A stretch of DNA of 51,853 nucleotides, taken from the NCBI GenBank assembly GCA_018052735.1, contig JAGPMT010000019.1:1-51853 (forward strand), given 5' to 3'. The position numbers and the translations under genes are program-made. This DNA is from Phycisphaerae bacterium. GTDB lineage: Bacteria; Planctomycetota; Phycisphaerae; Sedimentisphaerales; Anaerohalosphaeraceae. This document shows, piece after piece, positions 1-8,513 of the stretch. Position 1 is the first letter of the stretch, and every line of letters begins with the position of its first letter. Under the pieces are notes generated by a model that worked only from the letters and a program-made list of their open reading frames with translations, ran no database searches and was not told the DNA's origin.

Positions 1-228
1 CACCTGCCGGTTATCGTGGATCCGTCGCACGGCACTGGGCATGCGTATATGGTTCCTCCCATGTGTCTGGCGGCTATTGCCGCCGGCGCCGACGGGCTGA
101 TTGTGGAGTGCCATCCGGACCCCGAACATGCCGCATCGGACGGGGCGCAGTCCATCACCCCCCAGACGCTGAGCCAACTAATGCCGAAACTCAGGCGGGT
201 TGCCGAAGCCGTGGACCGGACGCTATAG
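1..228 (+). CDS. 3-deoxy-7-phosphoheptulonate synthase (DAHP synthase), C-terminal fragment
   Basis: This is the last 75 residues of a DAHP synthase, the first enzyme of the shikimate pathway, which condenses phosphoenolpyruvate with erythrose 4-phosphate in the cytoplasm. The frame is open from base 1 and ends with TAG at 226-228; the start lies outside the window. The stretch DPSHGTG followed by [13 protein letters not shown] and then [14 protein letters not shown] is the classic C-terminal signature of the AroG/AroA(G) class (the KDO8P-synthase-like, Bacillus-type enzymes), which includes a metal-binding histidine and the end of the TIM barrel. Whether an N-terminal regulatory or chorismate mutase domain exists cannot be seen. 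The next gene is on the opposite strand and converges 23 bases away. Confidence 0.9.
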   Translation, partial: HLPVIVDPSHGTGHAYMVPPMCLAAIAAGADGLIVECHPDPEHAASDGAQSITPQTLSQLMPKLRRVAEAVDRTL

Positions 229-251
229 ACGCCGCCGGCAGCGGGCGGCAT

Positions 252-1469
252 TCACGACCGCCCGAGGATGTGCACACAGACAGGAGATTCAATCCGGTAG
301 CGGATATTCCGCCACACCAGCGTGCGGCCTATTGCCGACGAGAGGATGACTGCCAGCAGCAGGATAGACCAGAGCCAGAAAAACAGGATATCCGCCCAGC
401 GGGCGATGCGGAGCCGCTCCTTATCGGCCGGCAGGAGTTTGGCTATCAATCGCTGGCGGAGAATCGCCCTTAGAAGCTGACAGGCCAAGAACACCGCAGG
501 AAGCGCGATAACCAGACCGCTGTGGGGATAATCCATTCGAACAGCCCAGACAGCCGCCGCCAGACCTCCCCACAGCCCCCCTACCGTAAACAAGGCACTG
601 AACAAGCCGAACAGCCACATGCCGGGAGTATAAATGCGTGTGATGATAAACTGCCTGCGGGCAAATTCCCACAAGCTGGCCCATGTGGCGCTTTCATACG
701 AGGCAATCATACAGGCGGGGACAAAAACCATTTTGAGGCCTTTTTTGCGAATCGCCCGGGTCAGGGTCAGGTCGTCGCTGAGGGCTTTTTCCCAGACTTT
801 GTCGATTCCCAATTCTTTGAAGGTCTTGACCAAAATCGCCATGGAGCCGCCCCAAGCCAGATTGAAGCGGGTATTGCCGAGAAGCTGGCAGATTTTGGCG
901 TTGACCGCCGACAGGGCCACGGTTGCAAGGTTGTTTGTCTGGGGTACAAAGCAGCGGTAGCCGCCGGCGGCGCCGTTTTTGTCCTTTCGCAGCGGATAGA
1001 CAATATGGGCCAGCCAATGGGGACCGGCACAGGCATCGGAATCAGCAAAAACAAGGGCTTCGGTCTCCGGCGGTATTTGCCGGCAGGCATACAGCAGGTT
1101 GTGCAGTTTTTGGCTGCAGGAGTCGGTGTGTCCGGCGACAAGGATTTTGACGGACTGTGCCTGTGTGTTCTGCCTGTGGCGGGCCTTGAGCCGAAGCAGC
1201 CGCTCATAGGCCGGATCGCTGCGGTCCTGTACGACAAACCACAGATGATAGCCCTCATAATCCTGCCTGTAGAAGGACTCGATATTCTCATCAAAATGCT
1301 CATCCAGTCCTCTGCATGGCACAATCAGCACACAGCGCGGCCGGTACAATTCCCGGCGGCGCTGTATCTTTTCAAGGGCATAGCGGCAGTTATTTACGAC
1401 CTGAATCGTAAACAACCCCTGCATCACGATGGCAGCAAGTATTATATAATCAGCAGGATACAGAGTCAT
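252..1469 (-). CDS. Family 2/21-like membrane glycosyltransferase (ceramide glucosyltransferase/HpnI-like)
   Basis: About 405 residues. A predicted N-terminal membrane helix is followed by a GT-A domain with IVPCRGLDE near the start, the DSDACAGPHW motif (D1/DxD-like), SDDLTLTRAIRKKG (the D3-type aspartate) and RRQFIITRIY, which resembles the (Q/R)xxRW-type motif of GT21 ceramide glucosyltransferases. Three hydrophobic segments lie at the C-terminus. Known relatives transfer a sugar from a nucleotide donor to ceramide, hopanoid or another membrane lipid, so a glycolipid or exopolysaccharide role at the inner membrane is likely; the acceptor cannot be read from sequence. I chose ATG at 1469 because GGAGA lies just upstream; an in-frame GTG at 1487 would add six residues. 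It is transcribed divergently from the next gene. Confidence 0.75.
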   Translation of the reverse strand: MTLYPADYIILAAIVMQGLFTIQVVNNCRYALEKIQRRRELYRPRCVLIVPCRGLDEHFDENIESFYRQDYEGYHLWFVVQDRSDPAYERLLRLKARHRQNTQAQSVKILVAGHTDSCSQKLHNLLYACRQIPPETEALVFADSDACAGPHWLAHIVYPLRKDKNGAAGGYRCFVPQTNNLATVALSAVNAKICQLLGNTRFNLAWGGSMAILVKTFKELGIDKVWEKALSDDLTLTRAIRKKGLKMVFVPACMIASYESATWASLWEFARRQFIITRIYTPGMWLFGLFSALFTVGGLWGGLAAAVWAVRMDYPHSGLVIALPAVFLACQLLRAILRQRLIAKLLPADKERLRIARWADILFFWLWSILLLAVILSSAIGRTLVWRNIRYRIESPVCVHILGRS

Positions 1470-1594
1470 CTTCTCCGCTTTCGGCACAAGTTTTTAGTTG
1501 GCATTACCGGTCTATATGGTAAACTTTGCCTGCAAAAAAACAACAGTATTTTCAGCCGAACCAAAACAGAAGCGCATTCGGCCGCCAAATTGCA

Positions 1595-3082
1595 ATGAAG
1601 ATCTTTTCAGACAACAGACAGAAAATGGGGGATATGATACTACTGGCAGCGGCGGCAGCCGTGCTGGGCGCCTTTCTGATTGCCCGCACAACCGTTATTT
1701 CCGAAGACGGGGTAGTGTATATCGAACGGGCCCGCCAGCTGCCGGACAATTACCAGAATGTTGCCAGCCGGCATGAACCCATTGGTTTGCCGGTGCTTAT
1801 CTTTTTATGCCATGGATTTTTTCTGCAGCTGACTGGCGGCGACTCGCCGGCTTTGTGGTGTCTGGCCGGACAGGTGTGCGTGCTGGGATGCCGCATTTTA
1901 ACAATCGCCGTGTTATACCTCTGGGCCAGCCGGCTTTTTGGACGGCAGCACGCGGTGCAGGCGATGCTGGCACTGATTGTGCTTCCCTATCCTGCCCAAG
2001 CAGGTGCGGATGTCTTGCGAGAGTGGCCTTTTCTTCTGTTTCTAAGCATCAGTCTGCTGCTGTTTTGCCAAGGAAGTCAAACTCTCAACGGCGTGCTTCT
2101 TGGGGTCTCGGGGCTGTCCTGCGGGCTGGGTACTCTTATCCGGCCGGAATGCGCTCAGGTGCTGCTGTATGGGCTGTTCTTTTTTGCATATAAAACCCTG
2201 CGCGGTGTTATGGAAAAGAAACCCCTCCAACAAAACGGCTGCTATATATGGCTTGCAGCAGGTTTTTTGATGGTTTTTCTGCCGTATGCACTGCTGACAA
2301 AACAGGTTGTCCCCCATAAGCTTAACCAGCTGCTTAAAAGCCCTTCTGCGGCTTTCGGTGAGTCTATACTGTTTGCTGAATCTGCGTCCAATGCCGTCGA
2401 AACCGCCGGATTCAATCCGGCCGACTTGTCCAAAGGGCTTGCTGAGGCCGTCAATAAAATCATCATCAACTTTCTTTACTATTTCGCTGTACCGGCGGGG
2501 ATTGGGTTTTATCTGTTTTACAAATCGCCGCACAAAACCGATGCCCATTGGCTCTGGGCTTTGCTTATCGGCTTTTATCTGACGGTGCTGTGTGTGCTGT
2601 ATATGCGCTGGGGATATATCAGCCGGCGGCATCTTCTGCCGGCAACCGCGCTGCTGAGTCTGCATATTCCAGCAGGTCTGAACTGGATTGCCTGCCGGCT
2701 TGTTAACGGCGGTCAAGACCAGAACCATCGGCAAACATGGTTGCGGATTCTTCTGGCGGCCGGGATTCTCATCTGCATCCCCAAACTGCTCAAACCGCTG
2801 GGGCACGACAAAAAGGCGTATCTTGCTGCGGCTCAATGGCTTGCCGAAAATACAACGCCCGCCAGCCGGATTTATACATTCGACAGACGGATCCCGTTTT
2901 ATGCCGACCGGCCGTACCGGCTGTACCGGAACTCGGCCCGTTTTCGGGCGGACAGGAAAGCCGAGTATCTGATTGTTCCTTCCGGTGTGCCGGCTGAACT
3001 GGAGGATATTATCCTGCTTGAGAAAACCTTTTCTGTCTCCGGCAGCAACCAGCCGGTTGTTATCTTGAAGCGGCGCCGGTAA
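1595..3082 (+). CDS. Multi-pass membrane glycosyltransferase-like protein (ArnT/PMT type)
   Basis: About 495 residues dominated by roughly ten hydrophobic helices, with an early acidic loop (SEDGVVYIERARQLPD) where GT-C family enzymes carry their catalytic acid, and a short soluble C-terminal part containing RIYTFDRRIPFYADRPYRLY. This layout matches the ArnT/PMT/GT39-GT83 superfamily, which moves sugars from polyprenyl-phosphate carriers onto acceptors on the outer face of the membrane. The exact family is not certain. The start is ambiguous: ATG 1595 has no clear ribosome site, ATG 1634 has GGGGGA five bases upstream, and a TTG at 1526 would add a hydrophilic tail. The stop codon is two bases from the convergent stop of the next gene. 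Confidence 0.6.
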   Translation: MKIFSDNRQKMGDMILLAAAAAVLGAFLIARTTVISEDGVVYIERARQLPDNYQNVASRHEPIGLPVLIFLCHGFFLQLTGGDSPALWCLAGQVCVLGCRILTIAVLYLWASRLFGRQHAVQAMLALIVLPYPAQAGADVLREWPFLLFLSISLLLFCQGSQTLNGVLLGVSGLSCGLGTLIRPECAQVLLYGLFFFAYKTLRGVMEKKPLQQNGCYIWLAAGFLMVFLPYALLTKQVVPHKLNQLLKSPSAAFGESILFAESASNAVETAGFNPADLSKGLAEAVNKIIINFLYYFAVPAGIGFYLFYKSPHKTDAHWLWALLIGFYLTVLCVLYMRWGYISRRHLLPATALLSLHIPAGLNWIACRLVNGGQDQNHRQTWLRILLAAGILICIPKLLKPLGHDKKAYLAAAQWLAENTTPASRIYTFDRRIPFYADRPYRLYRNSARFRADRKAEYLIVPSGVPAELEDIILLEKTFSVSGSNQPVVILKRRR

Positions 3083-3084
3083 AT

Positions 3085-4338
3085 TTACACACCCTTCTGG
3101 GTCAGTACGACCGGTATAGTCTTTAAAAGAATGTAAAGGTTCAACATAAAGGAACGGCGCTGGATATAGAGATAATCATATTTGACTTTATGGCCGGGGC
3201 TGACATCGTAATAGCTGCGAATCTGGGCAAGGCCGGTCAGGCCGGGTTTGACAGCCAGCCGCAGCCCCCGCAAGGCCTTATGGGTATTGACCCGCCATAC
3301 ATTTTCCGGTCGGGGGCCTACCAGACTCATCTGGCCTTTGAGCACATTGAAAAGCTGGGGCAGTTCATCGAATCGGGTTCGGCGGAGAAACCGGCCGACC
3401 GGTGTGAAGCGCTGGTCGCCGCTGACGGCAGGTTTATAGCCGTACAATTTGTCGGAATCGTTACGCATCGTCCGGAACTTGTAGATTGTAAACAGCTGTC
3501 CATCCTTTCCGACACGCACCTGCCGGTAAATCACCGGCCCCGGACTGGTCAGCTTCACCCAGCAGGCCGCAGCCAGAAAAACCGGACTGAAAATCACCAG
3601 CAGCAACAGACTGCCGACAATATCCAGAAGCCGTATCATAAATTCCTCGCCGTCTGATTTGCGGCCCAGAAAAGTGGAAATCAGATGGACGATATTGTCC
3701 TGCTGAATCCTGCCGGCAATGAGTTCAGCATAAACCGCCGGTCCAAATGTGACGGTTACATTCAGCTTCAGCAGTAGAAAAATCAGCAGATTCAGATTTT
3801 TTTCATCCTGCAGCCGCTCGCAAATCATCACCTCATCCACATCCCGAATATGCATCAGTTCTTCAATGGCAGTGATGTGCTTCAAGCGGACCAGAACGCT
3901 CTTTTTGAGGAAGGGATCATAGAATTCAGAAGAACCGAGAATGACGACGCGCTTTTGAATCCTGTTTTTCAGCCGCAGCAGCAGGCCGTTGACAAAAAAC
4001 AGCACCGCCAGCGAAAGACCAAACTGCAACAGCAGGATGCTGGAGGGGAAACGCATCCATCGGTCGCGCAGCAGATACATCAAGACAAAATCCAATACCG
4101 TTCCGGCCAGCAGCCCATAGAACAGCTTTTGAAAGAGCTGCCAATAGGACCGGAATCGCCGCCGGAAAACGCCGGCTTGAACCAGAGCCGCAAGAATAAT
4201 TCCCACCAGAAACAGCCGGCTGTCTCTAAACGGCGCAAAGCTGGCCGGCGGGATGTTCTGTCCGTATCGTATCAGATACGCCAGCAGAAACATTCCATAC
4301 AACAGAACCGCATCTATGGCCAGCAGCAGAAAATTCAT
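3085..4338 (-). CDS. Polyprenyl-phosphate sugar-1-phosphate transferase (exopolysaccharide initiating enzyme)
   Basis: About 417 residues. Four hydrophobic helices are followed by a soluble CoA-binding-like region and then a fifth helix leading into the bacterial sugar transferase domain (WcaJ/WbaP family): SPGPVIYRQVRVGKDG, IYKFRTM, FDELPQLFNVLKGQMSLVGP and GLTGLAQI are all present. Family members transfer hexose-1-phosphate from a UDP-sugar to undecaprenyl phosphate, the first step of exopolysaccharide or O-antigen repeat synthesis. I placed the start at ATG 4338; an in-frame TTG at 4386 adds 16 residues but sits inside a perfect inverted repeat (4369-4387), which makes it a poor start. It is divergent from the pyruvyl transferase-like gene, forming a small polysaccharide block with the genes on either side. 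Confidence 0.88.
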   Translation of the reverse strand: MNFLLLAIDAVLLYGMFLLAYLIRYGQNIPPASFAPFRDSRLFLVGIILAALVQAGVFRRRFRSYWQLFQKLFYGLLAGTVLDFVLMYLLRDRWMRFPSSILLLQFGLSLAVLFFVNGLLLRLKNRIQKRVVILGSSEFYDPFLKKSVLVRLKHITAIEELMHIRDVDEVMICERLQDEKNLNLLIFLLLKLNVTVTFGPAVYAELIAGRIQQDNIVHLISTFLGRKSDGEEFMIRLLDIVGSLLLLVIFSPVFLAAACWVKLTSPGPVIYRQVRVGKDGQLFTIYKFRTMRNDSDKLYGYKPAVSGDQRFTPVGRFLRRTRFDELPQLFNVLKGQMSLVGPRPENVWRVNTHKALRGLRLAVKPGLTGLAQIRSYYDVSPGHKVKYDYLYIQRRSFMLNLYILLKTIPVVLTQKGV

Positions 4339-4368
4339 TCCGTTTGAGCATCCGTTTACAATGCAACA

Positions 4369-4387
4369 CTTGTCATTGTATGACAAG
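4369..4387. promoter_or_regulatory. Perfect inverted repeat in a divergent promoter region (candidate operator)
   Basis: Arms CTTGTCAT and ATGACAAG (8 bp) flank a 3-base centre. The repeat lies between the divergent sugar transferase (starting at 4338) and pyruvyl transferase-like (4537) genes, about 35 bases upstream of the -35 box proposed at 4422. Position and symmetry suit a dimeric regulator; no known consensus was recognised. Confidence 0.4.
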
Positions 4388-4421
4388 CAGACCTCAAATC
4401 AAGGAGATTTCAGAAATGCAT

Positions 4422-4449
4422 TTGACAAGCCGGCAGGCGCATTTACAAT
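4422..4449 (+). promoter_or_regulatory. Candidate sigma-70 promoter of the pyruvyl transferase-like gene
   Basis: TTGACA at 4422-4427, a 16-base spacer and TACAAT at 4444-4449. This is a close match to the housekeeping consensus and points at the gene starting at 4537, leaving a leader of about 80 bases. Confidence 0.45.
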
Positions 4450-4536
4450 AGTGTTTTTAAGAGTGTTTCAACCGTGCAACAATGGAAGCCGATGCAGACA
4501 GGTGAATCCGCCAGCGTCGGCCCAGCGGATAATTAA

Positions 4537-5676
4537 ATGACACAATATCCCGCATTTTATCTGATATCCACCGCCGGCTTTCCCAATCTGGGAGACGAAT
4601 GGATTACCCTCGGCTGGCTGGAGGCGATTTTCAGAAAATACCCGCAAGCCGCTGTTTTTCTGGATGTTCATTTTCCGTCGGGTTTCGATTCGCTGATACG
4701 CACCCGCCCCTATGTCGGCAGGGTCTGCTGTGTTGACTTCTTCTGGCAGCTGACATATCCCTATTCGGGTCAGCCGTGGGAGGACTGCCTGCGGAATTTT
4801 CAGGATGCGTATGCCTGCCGACGGCCAGCCGCCCTGCGGCATCTGTCGGCCATTCTGCCCCGCACAAGCCATCTCCATTTTTTAGGAGGCGGCCATGTTA
4901 CGGGAATCTGGCAGCATCATCTGCTGCTGATTGTGCTGGCCGGCCTGCTAAAAGACGACTGCCGCCTGCCGGTTTACTGGACAGGGGGAAGTCTCCAGCC
5001 GATTGAAGATGTCCACCTGCAGGGCCTTCTGCCGTTTTTGAGCCGGTTCGACTTTATCAGTTTCCGCGACAGCGAAAGTGCCCACCAGGTGAATTCCTGT
5101 CTGCCCGGCACAGTCTGCCCAAGCTGCGACGATATTGTTTTGGGGCTGTCAGAAGAGAGCGTACAGCCGCCGGCGGCATCTGAACGACCTGTTGTTCTGG
5201 TTAATCTTCAATCGGACTTCTGTCCAGACGATTCTTTCGGCGCAATCGGTCAGACTCTTATCGAAAAAATCTGTTCCTTCCGGCAGCACTCTGTGCTGTT
5301 TTGGGAGATGAATCCCCAATGCGATCGGAAGGGGTACCAGTTTCTGGCAAGCCGCATTCCGCAGATGCAATTGATCTCTTTTGAAGCCCTCTGGAAAAGT
5401 ACGGCTCTGGGCGGTATGCCGGAAGCCATTGTGCATCCGCAATCGTATGCACTGGGATCTCGTTTTCATTTTCATTATTATCTGGCCTGGCATGGGATTG
5501 CAGGAGAATTTATCTCCCAAACCTCGTATTATGACACCAAACATAAATCCATCTGTGAGGCCGGCTCCGGCTGGCGGCCTCTGCATCTGGCGGCTGAGAA
5601 AACCGTTCAGCCCCGGCTGGATAAACGACATCTTTCTCAACTGAAACGCCGTGAATTTGACAGAATCTACGGCTGA
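4537..5676 (+). CDS. Polysaccharide pyruvyl transferase family protein
   Basis: 379 residues, no signal peptide. The N-terminus (STAGFPNLGDEWITLGWLEA) carries the NxGDE pattern near the nucleotide-binding start of the polysaccharide pyruvyl transferase fold (Pfam PF04230); LHFLGGGHVTG and FISFRDSESAHQV match the later glycine-rich and 'RDxxS' segments of the family. Characterised members add ketal-linked pyruvate from phosphoenolpyruvate to exopolysaccharide or cell-wall sugars, but the family also contains divergent glycosyltransferase-like proteins, so the substrate is open. The start ATG has only a weak GGA upstream (4526-4528). With the divergent sugar transferase and the two other membrane glycosyltransferases it makes up a four-gene surface-polysaccharide block. 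Confidence 0.78.
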   Translation: MTQYPAFYLISTAGFPNLGDEWITLGWLEAIFRKYPQAAVFLDVHFPSGFDSLIRTRPYVGRVCCVDFFWQLTYPYSGQPWEDCLRNFQDAYACRRPAALRHLSAILPRTSHLHFLGGGHVTGIWQHHLLLIVLAGLLKDDCRLPVYWTGGSLQPIEDVHLQGLLPFLSRFDFISFRDSESAHQVNSCLPGTVCPSCDDIVLGLSEESVQPPAASERPVVLVNLQSDFCPDDSFGAIGQTLIEKICSFRQHSVLFWEMNPQCDRKGYQFLASRIPQMQLISFEALWKSTALGGMPEAIVHPQSYALGSRFHFHYYLAWHGIAGEFISQTSYYDTKHKSICEAGSGWRPLHLAAEKTVQPRLDKRHLSQLKRREFDRIYG

Positions 5677-5817
5677 AATCCGCAGGCGGGCGTTTCCGGG
5701 AAAGAATGCCTTCTTAGGGTTTTTGGCAGGCAAAAGAAGATCGGCTGTCTTTCAGAAGACCCATAAAGAGCAGTGAAAGCCGAAAAATCAACATTTTTGT
5801 ATGCTTTAATACCAAAT

Positions 5818-5835
5818 GATTACAAAATTGTAATC
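5818..5835. promoter_or_regulatory. Inverted repeat upstream of glnN (candidate activator site)
   Basis: GATTACAA and TTGTAATC (8-bp arms, 2-base centre). It lies about 85 bases upstream of the sigma-54-type promoter at 5920, the spacing expected for an enhancer-binding protein. It does not match the enterobacterial NtrC consensus, so the regulator is unknown. Confidence 0.4.
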
Positions 5836-5919
5836 CTTGAAAAATTATCGCACTTTACGAAAACGCCGTAACTTGTTCATCTGTAAACACATACAAATCA
5901 TCTGCTTTTTTCTAAAAAT

Positions 5920-5935
5920 TGGCATTCTATTTGCT
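5920..5935 (+). promoter_or_regulatory. Sigma-54 (RpoN)-type promoter of glnN
   Basis: TGGCATTCTATTTGCT matches the -24/-12 consensus TGGCACGNNNNTTGCW at every fixed base except two (C and G of the -22/-21 positions are both T). GG is at 5921-5922 and GC at 5933-5934, exactly 12 bases apart, so transcription would start near 5946 and leave a leader of about 170 bases before glnN. A TATAAT at 5944-5949 overlaps the predicted start site and could give a second, sigma-70 promoter with TTGGCA (19-base spacer). Confidence 0.6.
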
Positions 5936-5976
5936 CACATAGATATAATCGAGTTTTAGCCTGTACAGGTCTGAAA

Positions 5977-6065
5977 GGCGTATCAGGCCAAACATGAGTT
6001 TCCGGCAGTTGTTGTTGACTTTCTAATAGGTGTGTTTATAGGATGTAGCTTGGTCGCGATACGCC
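5977..6065 (+). other. Possible structured leader of glnN
   Basis: GGCGTATC at 5977-5984 is exactly complementary to GATACGCC at 6058-6065, so the glnN leader could close a long-range helix around 73 bases, ending about 40 bases before the proposed ribosome site. No known glutamine riboswitch (glnA or downstream-peptide type) signature was recognised. The rest of the 438-base gap (5677-6114) holds only the inverted repeat, the promoter and AT-rich sequence. Confidence 0.2.
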
Positions 6066-6114
6066 GGCAGGCATATTGATGAAGGTTCCGCCCAAATGCG
6101 CGAAAGGAAAGCAA

Positions 6115-8211
<2,097 letters not shown>

Positions 8212-8219
8212 ACTCCGCA

Positions 8220-8325
8220 GCAGCCGCAGCTGTCGTACTTAACATTAGGACAAACGAATTGGCAACGCCAAGTACGCCAAGTCCTTCGGGCAGCCGCAGC
8301 TGTCGTACTTAACATTAGGACAAAC
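8220..8325. repeat. Two 36-base direct repeats with a 34-base spacer
   Basis: Bases 8220-8255 and 8290-8325 are identical (both begin GCAGCCGCAGCTGTCG and end TTAGGACAAAC). The 34 bases between them contain CGCCAAGT twice and end CTTCGG. The first copy starts 9 bases after the glnN stop codon and the second ends just before its terminator. Each copy contains CAGCCGCAGCTG, which is nearly self-complementary. Only two copies exist and no cas gene is nearby, so this looks like a duplicated or inserted intergenic repeat element, not a working CRISPR array. Confidence 0.75.
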
Positions 8326-8329
8326 ATAC

Positions 8330-8362
8330 CCTGCCGGTTATACAATGCCGGCGGGTTTTTTT
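8330..8362 (+). terminator. Rho-independent terminator of glnN
   Basis: CCTGCCGG (8330-8337) pairs with CCGGCGGG (8348-8355) as an 8-bp stem with one G-U pair and a 10-base loop, followed by seven T (8356-8362). It lies about 120 bases beyond the glnN stop, after the direct-repeat insertion. Confidence 0.75.
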
Positions 8363-8445
8363 GTGAAATATTAAGATCAAGGGTTGGGGTGTCAGAATAT
8401 TTATAAGTAAAATGAATAGAAAAATAAATATATTTTATAAATAAT

Positions 8446-8474
8446 TTGTCAGTGATACCAAAATTGCTTAAAGT
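8446..8474 (+). promoter_or_regulatory. Candidate promoter of gltBD
   Basis: TTGTCA (8446-8451), a 17-base spacer and TAAAGT (8469-8474) in an AT-rich stretch about 40 bases before the gltB start. It is the best sigma-70-like pair in the 150 bases between the glnN terminator and gltB; no sigma-54 motif was found here. Confidence 0.35.
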
Positions 8475-8513
8475 TGCTTCGGTTAAAATAAAGACTGCAA
8501 ATTAGGATTAGAG

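Noticed and set aside
522-1598. Long open frame (358 codons) antisense to the GT21-like gene
   Set aside because: Proline/glutamine/glycine-rich shadow with no domain; the minus-strand frame carries clear glycosyltransferase motifs.
8220-8325. CRISPR array (36-base repeats, 34-base spacer)
   Set aside because: Only two repeats, one spacer which is itself internally repetitive, and no cas genes in the window; better explained as a duplicated intergenic element.
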